Below are positions 1-38,012 of a stretch of DNA of 64,000 bases, in pieces. Position numbers and translations under genes: made by a program. Source of the DNA: Branchiostoma floridae (taxonomy: Eukaryota > Chordata > Leptocardii > Amphioxiformes > Branchiostomatidae). The stretch is from positions 13,144,020-13,208,019 of the forward strand of contig NC_049980.1 in assembly GCF_000003815.2 (NCBI RefSeq), read 5' to 3'. The stretch's first letter is position 1, and every line of letters begins with the position of its first letter. The notes beneath the pieces were generated by a model. That model saw only the letters and a program-made list of their open reading frames with translations. It had not been told where the DNA came from and ran no database searches.

Positions 1-3000
1 AGAAGTAAATAATTGTCGTCTGAACGAAATATGTTTCTCACCATTTTACAGAGCGTTGTTTGAGAAAATCAAAATATACGCAGCTATATACATGTGTCTT
101 CCTCACACAAAACCTTCATCTAAGATTTATATTTAGAAACATTTTTGCAAAAGTATGTTAATGATTTATCTAGAAGAATGACTTAGTTCCAATTTTGTAA
201 TGTAGAAATAAAAATGCTATCTGAAATACGATATGTTCCTGCCATATATAGGATATACAGTAGTATATCTTGCGCACTTTTTGCATCGTTTTGTTCTTTC
301 TCGAGGGTTTTAAAAATACCATAAAATCTTATTACTAATACTTGTAAAATCTAACAACGCTCCATAAAACAGGTACAGACGTTTATCAATGTAAATGGCG
401 TCAAAATGCAATTATGCCATGTTATTAACCATATCTTATAAGCATTTTACTAGCGCCAGATTGCTGCTTAACGTCCTTGCAAATAGCGCCTAAGGTATCA
501 AGTGATGTCTACAGGTATGTTACGCGAATTACTTTTGCAGTTATGCAACATTATAGGTATAAGAATGTAATTAAGTGGATTCTGCAATTTGTTAGAAAAG
601 GTGTTGATGCAAGTCCGCTAGAATACCTAAAATACTGCTTGTGAGTTGATAAGGGCGATTTTGTGGTATACATCGTGGATTTTATCACAGCACTGTTTTT
701 AAGTACATCACATACTTGTCTACATACTTGTACAAGGATGAAGGGAATACAATGAGTACAGCAACGGTACATAAAAGAGGTTTGAATCATGTGTCTTTGT
801 CATAATGGCACAAGAACGACCGTCTTTGGGGAGTGGAGGCCCTTGCGGCCATTTTGTCTTGGGCAAAATGAGGCAGAGGGAGACGATAGCTTTATGTTCG
901 ATGTGAGTTTTATAGGCCCACAATATCATAATAAAGCAGGTGGAGACAGCGTTTATGTCCCTGTGGGGCGACAGAATACGATGTCCATCCATTATGGCAC
1001 GCCACACATAACGATCCTTAGTAGCCCAACCAATAACTTTCCTTTATGGAAGGTACATTTATCGGTTTATCCAGAGTCCATGTCCACACACTTGCAGATG
1101 AAATGCCTTGGAGCATTTGTGTTATTACAAGTTGTTAAAGTCGTATGTACAATTTTTGTACTTTTAGGAATTCAGACGAAGTATTCTTGCAGATTACTAA
1201 CTACTTACGCCAAGATTTCCGATGTGATGTATCTATATACGGAATCACCCTCCATGATATACAGCAGCAGAACGTAAACATGTACAAACGTACGGTGACT
1301 TAAAGCTCTTTCAGAACAAACATGTTTTCTACACTGACCAGCAAAGATCACGTCAGTTTCTTTCAGGATTTTCTCCACAGCATAGCCAGAAAAATGGCTT
1401 AATTTGTTGCAAACCCTGTTCCGATGTATGTGCCCATTATTACTTACGATTTTCCAGGAAGAATTTTGGCTAACGGTCGCGACAGGAATATGTCAATATT
1501 TAAAAATAATGTGATATGATACAGTCTACTACCGGTACTGTACGTGTGTGGATTTTGTTTGGTCAGCAAAGGATTGGTGCGAATACCAATACAATAAGTA
1601 CTATTTGATAGAGTTCATATAAAATAAGCATATAGTGGTTTTGGTGTACATCGAATATCCGTTCATGTGGATATCTAAAACCCAGTGTCCGCATGATACT
1701 AGTGTTAGAACTATTTCGCAAAACAAAAATATTTCTAAACGTTTGAGCCTTGTTGTTCCTTGTATTTGCACGAACGTGTCATAAGTAATTTTTGTACCTT
1801 TTTACCTGTCGTGAAACGAAAAGCTTTGGCACTGGGGTATAAATCGGCACATGAGGATAAACTCGGCATTCTGAAAAATATGTGCATCGCCTTGATGTAA
1901 GAAAACAATTTTCCATTGCCATTTGTAGTAAACCCTGCGTTCCTCCATTTAGGTACGTGTAAACGTTGTTAACTCTACGTTTAAAATGTAAAAGTGTGTC
2001 GTTTTGAAAACGTCTGTGAAGCAAAAAAACAACAACATCCTAATTCTTTTCTATATAACAGAGATAATGAATGTTACAATGTAGATACATATAATGTTAC
2101 TGTATGTTACCATTTTGGATATACACATGATAGAACAGATAGAAAATACAGACAGATATGAAGGTACCCTGCGTTTTGTAATTTGAATGCTGCCAGTGTC
2201 AATATGTTGTAATTTTTCTGCAATTTCTCCAGCTAGCTCTGGGACGACTGTTGGTACTTGTGTACGTGTATATGTAATAGTACGTAAGTGCTAGTCTAGC
2301 GCAGTGGAAAGGCCCATATACAAATAGTTCGCTCAGTTGACTTCAGAAACTCCGTTTCAGTATTATGAAATGAATGATTACCATTTTCAGATCCTTTTTT
2401 TGTTCTAGATTATTTTAAGGAACACAATACTGCATACTTTCCGTCACCTTTTGGGCCATTCATTTGTTCAAAATCATGCGTCGAGTTGCAACGTAGACAA
2501 GACGGTATCATTCCTTTATATAATGAAGATGGTGGCGTGTCTGACTGAATATCTTACACGTTGTTCTGAAATTTTGAATTCATATCATATGTTGGAAACA
2601 TGAGCTCTATTAGAAGTTCTGCAAGTTTTGATTAATGCTGAATTCATCATTGGAGAAAGATAGGTCCGAAAAATCAGTTCACATGAACATTGTGTTTACC
2701 TATGGAAGCAGTGCATTACTGTGTGCAACGAATTTAAACACACGTGAATAACACACACGTAATAGAGCAATTCTGTGGTGGCATTGGTGCAAATATTTTT
2801 CATTAAGGTTAGTTTTACAGAGCTTATTTACGAATAGCTGACAGAAATAACAGAATTTCCCGGCTGCAACACAGGCCGCCTTGCCTCAACCCGGGCTAGT
2901 GCAGAGAAAACACATTAGGTGACGTCTCCTCGGTCGCAAACTGGTCACGTCAATAACTCTGGCTGGATATTCGTCTGATTTCTATCTCACTGGATGATAA

Positions 3001-5194
3001 AACCAATAAATGGGCCGGCATGTGAGTTTTTATTCGTTCTCTGGTCCCACGCGATCGTTCTGACGGGGCCGGGTTGTCAGAGTTCGCGTCCAGTAACGGC
3101 GCTGTTACCGGGGACTAAAGATTCCCGTCCCGATACTCGCCTCCCTTCATATCCCGCGGACTCCTATCTCTGTATAATAAACATACAGCCGTCTCTCCGG
3201 ACACACACTTCACAAATCAGGGCCCTTATCTCACGTCAAGAATTCGGGTCACCTGCCCTGAAATATGACAGGAGAAGCAGGGCGGAAAGATACGAAACCC
3301 CGCTACTTTCCACCGCGTGTTGGCGGTGTGGACCCCCTGCTTTAATCGATCGTTTGTTTTTCCTCAGAGTCCGCGGCACCGAGGTATGCCCTCTTGTTGC
3401 ACCATTTAAAATATATCGTTACAACATTATGCTGGGTTTTTAAAACAATACCCCCTAGATCCGGATAAAGTCGGCATATACAAAGCAAGGCTTTCCCTGT
3501 GTTTCTAATTTTGGGCTCCCCAGACCGAGTAACGAAGCACAAAGTTTAAGGGAAGTTGTGCGATCATCATCAAAGAAAGATCGCCATTAATCTAGACCTT
3601 GAAATACAGAGTATTTGGCGGGGTGGAACATCACAGTGTATAGTCGCTGCCACAGGATATCTATTCTTTTCCGACGAAGTATGTTTGATTTTTGAGCGGA
3701 AAATTTGACCCGGTGACTCGGTTTGTAACTGTCAGCTATCCACGTTACGATAATGCCACAACTTGTTGACAAGAACTATCCAGGGTATGAAACGTTTCAT
3801 TGTGCAACTTTCGATGTAACTTATGTCAACAAAATCTGGACACATTTCATGGTTTTCTAGAATCAATAATTAACTTACACCATTTATTATATTCTAATTG
3901 AACAATTTTTGCAGCATCAAAATCAAATCACCAACATTACAATATCTACTCTAACGTCTGCACTATATCTTCTAGCATAAAGACGGTGCTGTACTCAAAG
4001 CAGATATTCGAGATTCGTATGTCAATACCTTTTCATACTGATCTCATAGCTACCCTATAAGAAGAAAAAAACTAGCGTTTTCAATAGTCGTCTTGATAAA
4101 CATTATGTGTCATTCACATAAAGTTCAGTTTAGCTGTCAAAGGTTGGTTTTTGTCCTACAACAGCGACCAGTGACGGCCAAGTTTGAACACCCTTTCAAC
4201 GATCAACTTTGAACTTTGTACCACGTCATGACTAATTGAACTGGAAGTGCAACCTTTAATTTGACTGCTAGCGAACGGAAACTCAGCCAGCTATTCGCAC
4301 AAGGACGATTCTGTCTAATGACAGCTGCAATATAAGCACAACGAACAGGTGGCGGTTGAATGAGAGGAGAAGGGCGTTGCTCATTTGTGAGCATGAATGG
4401 GTGAGGGGGAGGGGGCGAGTTTAGGGTAACCCGGTAACCACACCAGCGCTAGCCTCTAAGGAATATAGTTGATGATGCCACCAAATTTGTACGATAATGT
4501 CTAACGATAATTGAGTACGTTTCACATTTTTATTGTCAAGGATGTTACCATTGATGTAGTTGCCACTACCCATATTTGTGTATTTGCTATCTGTGAGGAG
4601 ACAGGAAATGGAGTTCTCTTAGAGAAACTTGCAATTGTGGAGGAGAGAACTAGTAATTCCCACAGTCAAAACGTTTTGAACATATTGTAAATATTATAAA
4701 GCTCCTCAATATCAGAAAACAAAGAAACGCTAAAAAAGAAATAAACTGCTGTAAAGTTAAACATTTTCACTGGACTAAATTTCGCGGTAGGAAGGGAGGA
4801 GGCTTCGCGGTGTTTGAAGTTCGCGGTTGAAACAATGATGATGTACAGTATAGATACAAAACACATGTTCGACGTGTCGAAAATTCCCGGTACTCAAGAG
4901 GTCGCCGCAAAAATAAGACTACTCAGAATAGTTGGCATAGAGAATATTGTCTGAAGTAAATGGGTGGATAGGAGGTGTTGGGGAGCACATGGCACATAAC
5001 CCAGAAAATTGAGGAAAAAATGAAAAACTCAAGCATCAAAATGTGACTTGTAATTGACTTTCATGGTCATGTTTATTTCTGCGAGAACATATCACTCCCA
5101 GTTATGAGTTATATCATAGGATGATTATCTTACATTCTTCAACAGGTGCAATTTTGACACCTTACTCGGCAGATGCTGTCTTCCAAACTCGTAG

Positions 5195-5294
5195 NNNNNN
5201 NNNNNNNNNNNNNNNNNNNNNNNNNNNNNNNNNNNNNNNNNNNNNNNNNNNNNNNNNNNNNNNNNNNNNNNNNNNNNNNNNNNNNNNNNNNNNN
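5195..5294. other. Assembly gap (100 N)
   Basis: Exactly 100 N, the usual placeholder for a gap of unknown size. The 5121-5363 + reading frame crosses it and is meaningless. Confidence 0.99.
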
Positions 5295-5407
5295 GACACT
5301 TTAGTTACGATCGTACAATTATCGTACGATGATATCGATCATGACCCGTCCTATAGAGATTAAGTACTTTAATGACCCAATATACTGACAGGAGAGGCAT
5401 TTATGAA

Positions 5408-5600
5408 TCAACGAAGGTGATACATACATTTAGTAAATTTATTGCTGTGCTGGCAACAATTTTCATTTCGTGAAGCTAAAGAATTTATAAACAAGATGAG
5501 GTGCAGGTGTTCCCTGGTCTGAACTTGGAATCCCAGCAGATCAGATTTCCGTCCAGCACGCCCCCAAATGCCCTTTATACAGAGATGATATGGCCCTAAT
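5408..5600 (-). other. Possible 3' end of a retroelement or transcript
   Basis: Read on the - strand, an open frame (5950 down to 5408, 180 codons) ends just upstream of AATAAA, in the context CAGCAATAAATTTAC near 5430-5450. The frame has no domain I recognise. The last part (GIWGRAGRKSDLLGFQVQTR) has a distinctly higher GC content than the remainder. It could be the tail of an old non-LTR element or a processed copy, or chance. Confidence 0.15.
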
Positions 5601-8117
5601 CCAGGTACAAGTGCAGGAATGACCAGCTTGACCAGACGGCGACACCACAGACCTGGCGAAGACAGAGTAGGGCGCACAGGTGAGGAGGTAACTAGACAAA
5701 ACGAATCACTCCCAATCACTCTTAATGTGTAGTATGATGACCTGACAACTGTTACAACTAGGAGATATATATTACAAATTAAAAAAAGACTTCGGAGTGG
5801 ACATTTCTTTCTATAATCTCCAACTACATATGTTATAAAAGTTGTCCAAAATATGGATGATATGGAATGGATGATATGGAAGGAGCAAATTCTATTTCTG
5901 AAAAGTCTTTGCCAAGGTCGCGATATTTTCTCGCCTGTTTTTTTAAGCATATCTCAAAACAACAGATGTTAATTCTTACGTAAGCTGTACAAAAGTTTTT
6001 GGAGTACCTGATCCCATTGTAATCCATGACTAAAACGGTGTTCCTGTGGCCATTTACCAATCCCCCTTGTACAATACTAAACCGTGGAGTCGCGAGGTGT
6101 TCCTATAATAGCTCCTGGAAAGGTTATTGTAAAGCCTTCCTCGTGTGAAAGGGCTTCTGTTTTTCACGTGCGCCAAATTTTCCAGCTGCGATCCCGGTCC
6201 GCAAACCGCCGCGATGCCAGTCAAACTATTTAGGCGACTTACGGGAGTTTGGGGCTCGCTTAGCTGGCACTGTTGTGGTGTTAGCGGGGAGAGCCTCCAG
6301 AGGATGTAATGCTTTTAAACTTAATCCCGTTAGCGCTCGACGGAGACAATTTCCGCGGGAAAGCTACCCCGGTCCCGTATCGGTTTCACCCCGGGAAGGT
6401 CGGGGCTACAGTACCGTTCCCAGACCGTTACCCCCGACGTGTACAACCTTTCCTTGTCAAACATAATAACCAATCTTTCCCGCTTTACCTGAAAAGTTTT
6501 ACTCTCATTTCACCAGGTGGACCAGGACCATTTCTATCGCCTACCAACAAGTGCGATCGCTTCTATCTCGTTACGCCACAGAAAAATGCATTTTTTTTTC
6601 AATCTTTTACATCACTGCATGGCATGTTTTGTATATAAAATCTAACAACGTTTATTTTCTCCATGCAATTATTTTCATTTGAAATAGATAGCTTTATAAG
6701 GATGTGTTGATGTTAAAACAGAATTTCCAACTTAGTCCCTAAGAGTAGGGCATCGCGAAAGAAAAGGTTTTGCTCTTAAGTGGCCACATATGAGGAAAAC
6801 TCGCATGCTTCGGTTGTCAAAGAGGAGGATACTGTGTCAAGACCGCGAGACCCCGCTCCGTCCTCACGGGAAGTAATTCTACCACAGAAGTAACCGGGCT
6901 AAATTAAAACAAGGCTACTGTTGCCCGTGTATCAAGCAGGCACACGTGTTTCGACGGAGAAAGAAGTATGGTCCCAATTTTTTGGTTGACCGTCCGATTT
7001 CATAGGGAACTTTCCACTTTTAATTAGGAAGATACTGATCAGACGTGCATGCAGTCTGCCCGTACAGATATATTCGGAAACAATGAGACTCAGAGGTGAC
7101 ATGCGTAGCTGCAATGTTATCCTAGGCTGCTTCTTGGGGTCTTACAGAAAGTATGATTAATGTGATAACTTTATCCTGCGTTATTAAAGTATAATTGGTA
7201 TTGTGGGATTGTCTTTCATGTAAAAGTGTTGCCGTTAAATTTGGCGCGGGAGAGAAACAGAACTGTACCATTGTGTGCAGATATACCTATTGAAGCGTGT
7301 TGTGTGCAGACATGTTGTCAGACTTGTTTTCCCGGTACGATGTGGTCTGTCGTGCACAGGTAAACATATACACAAACTTCTGTCCTCAGATTGGTTAACG
7401 CCCACCAACTAATGACTCCAGGCGTAACAAACATTCAATCAGAAGCCTCCACCCAGGCATACTAAGGCGCCATGTGATTGGACGGCAGTTTTGGGGGGCC
7501 TCCATGTCATGACGGAGGGGTCATTTATCATATTGGTCGGGTGGCCCATGTGACCTGTCCCGGCGACCCCCTGCGCCCCAGCCAATGGCACACGGTGTCC
7601 CCTCCCCGCTAATGACCACGTACCCCGCGACACCCAGCTAATTACGCTAGGTGGATGGATGCCAGTCAATTCCCCCGTCGTGTTATAAAGAGAATACAGA
7701 CAACGAGAAGGCGGGGCTTAAGACAACACAAACAAGCGCCGCTCGGAAGAAAAGTGCCGCCAATAACACCAAATCCTTCCAACAAGCATGACCTCCGAAT
7801 GTGCAGTGGCTTCACGCCGGGACTGAACTTCCTGTAGGAGAAAAATTTGCCTGCAAGACATTGCCGCCTGTTCAGTCCGCCGCCGGCTGTTGCCTCTAGG
7901 TTGTTGTGGTGGCGCCGTGACACTGGGGACAAAAGCGGGTAGGGACGACAAGTCGTGTGGGGAGGGGACAACCCTGTGACATCATCAGCACAACAGTTGG
8001 TACAAGTTGTTGTCACAGCTTGTCGAGACACCCTTCACAAGAAGAAGCTGCCTGGATGAGTGATTCAACTTCACCTCTCAACTCAGTCTTGAGGGGGTTT
8101 GAACAGCGCTATTAATT

Positions 8118-8261
8118 ATGGCTCAATTGAGCCCATTGGCCCACACGTCGCCCGGTGGAAAGCGCAAACGGCCAGGCAGTCCTGACGAAGCAACCCCAGC
8201 AAGCAAACGCGGAAACGACATGCCTTCAGCTTTCGGTCTCATCGACGCCAATACCCCCGAG
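8118..8261 (+). CDS. Candidate first coding exon of TFAP2 (alternative B)
   Basis: ATG at 8118 opens 48 codons ending at a weak donor (CCCGAG|GTGTTT) in phase 0, so it would splice in frame to the exon at 8750. The peptide is Pro/Ser-rich with a basic cluster (GGKRKRPGSPDEATPASKR) that resembles a nuclear localisation signal. Without splicing, the ORF reads through to 8336. The donor is poor, and no known AP-2 first-exon peptide resembles it. It could equally be 5' UTR or chance. Confidence 0.22.
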
Positions 8262-8464
8262 GTGTTTCTCCTTTTCTCACCCTCCGGCCCGAAAACCTTA
8301 TTCCGTTTTTACGAGTTAGTTTTGGCGCGGTTTTGAATGTTATGATTCGGCGCTTCCCAGTCTGCTATAGGCGCTTTATTTACGTGTAAATGTAGGTCTG
8401 GCATCCTGAGGAGTCCCACTATACACTACTTCATGCTTGGCTAGCTCATACTCCCCACCGCTTC

Positions 8465-8554
8465 ATGCAAGTCCAATCTCAGCCGGTATTCAGTTCGCCT
8501 GACCCGCACGAGGTTTCACAAGGCTTTTGTAGCCAATTTTCGCCGAATTACGGG
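8465..8554 (+). CDS. Candidate first coding exon of TFAP2 (alternative A)
   Basis: ATG at 8465 opens 30 codons (MQVQSQPVFSSPDPHEVSQG, then FCSQFSPNYG) that run in phase 0 into a good donor, TACGGG|GTAAGG. Splicing to the 8750 acceptor would remove a 195-base intron and keep the AP-2 frame. Vertebrate AP-2 genes use several short alternative first exons that join exon 2 in phase 0, so the geometry fits. There is no residue-level match to the vertebrate first-exon peptides, so this is inference from splice geometry only. Confidence 0.28.
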
Positions 8555-8749
8555 GTAAGGTCGTTTTTTGGAGTCGTAACACGCGCGGTTGTTAGGGTAG
8601 GGAATCCGCACGGTTCCATGTGGTGTAGATTTGTGCAGCTGAATGTCGGGACGGTGTAACGCACAACACCGTGGCGTTGTTGCCACGATGTGGCGGGCTG
8701 TCTGTGATTCCGTGTCTAACATGTCTGCCTCCATTCTTCCCCTCCCCAG

Positions 8750-34840
<26,091 letters not shown>

Positions 34841-35600
34841 TGATGATGATGCGAGAGGAAAACTTCACCTTTCTTTATGTCCATGACATGATTTGACGAC
34901 TCCACCCTGCCATCCCCCAAAACAACCAACGGCAGACCGTCTTCTATCTGCCTATCACAAATCCCAGTCCAGTAGAGCACGAGAAAAACAAAGGGACTCC
35001 AATCAGCAAATGAACAGCCAATCACGATCAACAATCAACCAATCCAATCAGATACAAGTGAGCGGTGTTCTGTTAACCAAAAACTGTTGGCTAGACGAGT
35101 TTTCCGAACTTGTACTCTGGACTTTGTTCAGACTTTGAACCATTCAAAGTTGGCTCAGTGATGGTGGACATGTTGATTTATGTGCGCAGAATTAATACTC
35201 TTTGTACCAACATTCATGCCAAAAAAACATAAGTCTGAAAATCTTTTAAAAAGTTGTGTGACATTGATGCCATATAAACTTTTCTGTGTTGGTGGTGGAA
35301 ATGTACACATAGGAATTTTTTGTCACTTTGGAAACCGTATTATTATTATTATGTCCTTGATTCCAAGGTGTATGGACATTTTAAAGTTATCAGTATACGT
35401 CAGGGAACTCATGGGGTGAATACGTGGAACTGGGCTGTGGGATTCAAACCCAGGACTCCTGTCTCTAAAAAGCATTAGCGACATATCAGAATGTTAAAAC
35501 GACCCTACAAACTTGCATCTGGATGTTAGGGAGCCTAATCAACATTTCCTGCCATATTCCCCACGGCCACTTCTTCCCCTCCGGCAAGAGAAATTAAATT
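34841..35600 (+). other. TFAP2: Presumed 3' UTR of TFAP2
   Basis: Follows the stop codon directly. No AATAAA is visible in the first kilobase; the nearest variant signal is ATTAAA at 35593-35598, which would give a 3' UTR of about 770 bases. This boundary is inferred only. Confidence 0.3.
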
Positions 35601-36893
35601 ATTAATGTAATTTGAAACCACAAAACGTCATAACCACTTCAACATTTGCGAATTACAAGCCACGAAAACCCCCTGAACGGCTGAGCAATTATATTTCTCA
35701 AACGTGATGGAATAGGGAGATTTTTTGCATGGAGAACTAATTATATAGAGGAGAGAAACTAGTGGTATGATTTTATCGAATATTCCCTGTGTCGGATGAC
35801 AAAAGGGTGTCGACTTGTCCAAAGATCTAGTCATATTGGCCTGATTTCCGTGCAAATTATGGCCTAATTCCCAACGACGTCTCGCCAATATTTTTGTCAG
35901 ATAAGAGAAAACGCATGTTATTTGACACTCAATTGGTTGCAGTGCTGTATACAGATGAAGCCACACAGACAGATTACAACAGACGGATTCAACTTGTAGC
36001 AATAACATATTTATGATATTTACAGCAATAAGGCATGTTGAGTAGGACAAGCGCCCAAAGGTCTAACCAAAATAGGAGTAACAGAGACATGCCTCTATAT
36101 TTGGATGTGAAGTTGGCGATTTTTCTGGAACCCGGGGGAGGAGAAAAAACGTGCCAGTTGTTGAAAACACCCAGCAATAATTTTGTACGCTTATGGTGTA
36201 TAGCAGGCGGGTAGTGGAGTCGCGGGCCATCGTGCAATGGTATTTTCTTGGTGCAAAGTCATTGTTGTTATTGTTTTTCTTTTCTAGTTTCAAATTGTTT
36301 ATTGTGTTCATATGCGCTTTCCTGGACCGTCTATTGAACGTGTTTATGAGCCATGAAAACTCAGTCGTTCACCTTCACTGAGAACCTTGTAATTTTAGCG
36401 GTGGGGTATGGATACATATCCCGTGTCTGTAGATGTGAAGAAGTCGAGACTTGTTATATTGGCAATCCGGGGGTAGATGGGGGTGTAGGTTGAGAAGTAG
36501 GGCAGCACCTAACTCCTAAAAGGAGGGTCAGCTGCCCTGGATAGATGTTTGCAAGGTGTTATCTTTCCCGGTGCTCCAAGAGCGCCATTTTTGGTGGAAT
36601 GTTGCTTTATAAGGGGTACTGTAAGTTTTCTATAACGATTAATGGAAGGTGCCAAAACTGTATTGGTATGAAGGGCAATATATATATAAATATATATCTG
36701 TGTGTATATCCCATTAAATATTTGATGTGCTGGCGGGAACATGGGAAGACTAATCTCGTTGTTTATCTTTGTCAGACGAAAGAACTATTTCCACAGACAC
36801 CTTATAACATTGTTTGACGTCACGTCTGGTTCCGGTTCTTTTCGTAGTGTGTACGTGTGGCGGCCATGATGAAAATAACTGCCGGTTGGGTCA

Positions 36894-36917
36894 GTGCGTA
36901 CATGTACATGTACGCAC
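36894..36917. repeat. 24-base perfect palindrome
   Basis: GTGCGTACATGT followed immediately by its exact reverse complement, with no spacer. It is self-complementary across all 24 bases. Confidence 0.9.
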
Positions 36918-37989
36918 AACTGGACTACAGATCTTTGTTTACAGCTATTTATAAGAAATGATGAAACTTGTTATGTTCTTTGAAAAGATATTCATCCGTC
37001 GTCAAATTTACATAAATATATATATGATATGTATAATAAATAAATCGTCTGGGACTGATAGGATGTTTGGTATTTTCTCTGCGTTTGGATCATTCAGTGG
37101 TCAGTATCCTTCCTGTATGTATCATGTCCACCTTCCTCAAGTTAGGTTGTCTTATGCTGACTCTACTCGCAGTAGTCAGGGACAGATCTACGTTTGCTAC
37201 TCGGTAATTTCGTTTCCATGCGACAGGAATAAATACAGGCGCAGTGAAGATGGCGGGTAGCGTGGGGAGGTTAATTTTACCCGGGTTCACATAAGTGCTC
37301 AGTGCTAAGCACGTATTCAACAAACACAAAGTCCTATTTGTGCCGGTCTTAATCCTGATATAGTTGTCTCCTAACAGGACCAGACAGTCCTTAACAAAGC
37401 CCGCACAATTTCTTTTTCTTGTTGCACATTTGAAGCATGACTCCGGCTACGGTAATAAGGCTTACCTGTCGTGTTTTTGGGCAGACATTTATTATAAAAC
37501 GAGATTCTGTCTTGTAGCATTTTATTCAAGTCTTGGCGCAACTTAAATTTAAATGTGCTGTTTAATTCCACGTCATATTGAATCAGAGAATTATCTTTCC
37601 TAACGAACGGTTTTGTACACGCCTTATAATCGATGTAATAATTTCATATCCATATCACTCCGGACTCCTTGTGGCATTTTCTTATCCCCACAAAATCGGT
37701 GACAAGCATTTTGCAAAGCCCCATATCGGTTATCCCCCGATGATCACCCGAATTTAAGGCCTGTACTTTAAAACAGCCCGAAGGCTGGTAGTCCTTTGTC
37801 CCCTCTGTCGATTGTCCCGTTTGTAAGGGCGGCGGGCCCCCAGGCAAACCTACCTGGGAATTCTTCACATTTCGCAGCGTGTGTCTAACTGTCAGGACAC
37901 CTTCATTTGGTAACTTCAGCCACAAGAGTGGATGTAATGGCCGTTCTCGGAGCGCTCATGTTGAATGCGTGATGGCGGGTGCCGCCGTG

Positions 37990-38012
37990 TATGTGTGTGT
38001 GTGTGTGTGTGC
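37990..38012. repeat. (TG)n microsatellite
   Basis: About eleven TG units inside a GC-rich block. Confidence 0.9.

Larger units (their letters stand above)
1..8117. other. Upstream or first-intron DNA of TFAP2, no gene seen
   Basis: Mostly AT-rich single-copy-looking DNA. Small ORFs on both strands have no recognisable domain, consistent codon bias or splice context. GC-richer islands lie at about 2870-3400, 6170-6470 and 7400-7970, close enough to the AP-2 exons to be promoter or enhancer material. A TATAAAG lies at 7684-7690 inside the last island, 434 bases before the 8118 ATG. An assembly gap interrupts the stretch at 5195-5294. Confidence 0.6.

Noticed and set aside
2994-3443. 149-codon + frame
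   Set aside because: Open by GC-rich composition only; no domain, and overlaps other weak frames.
35400-35480. tRNA gene on the - strand
   Set aside because: Only a B-box-like GGGTTTGAATCCC is present; no matching acceptor stem or anticodon arm could be drawn.
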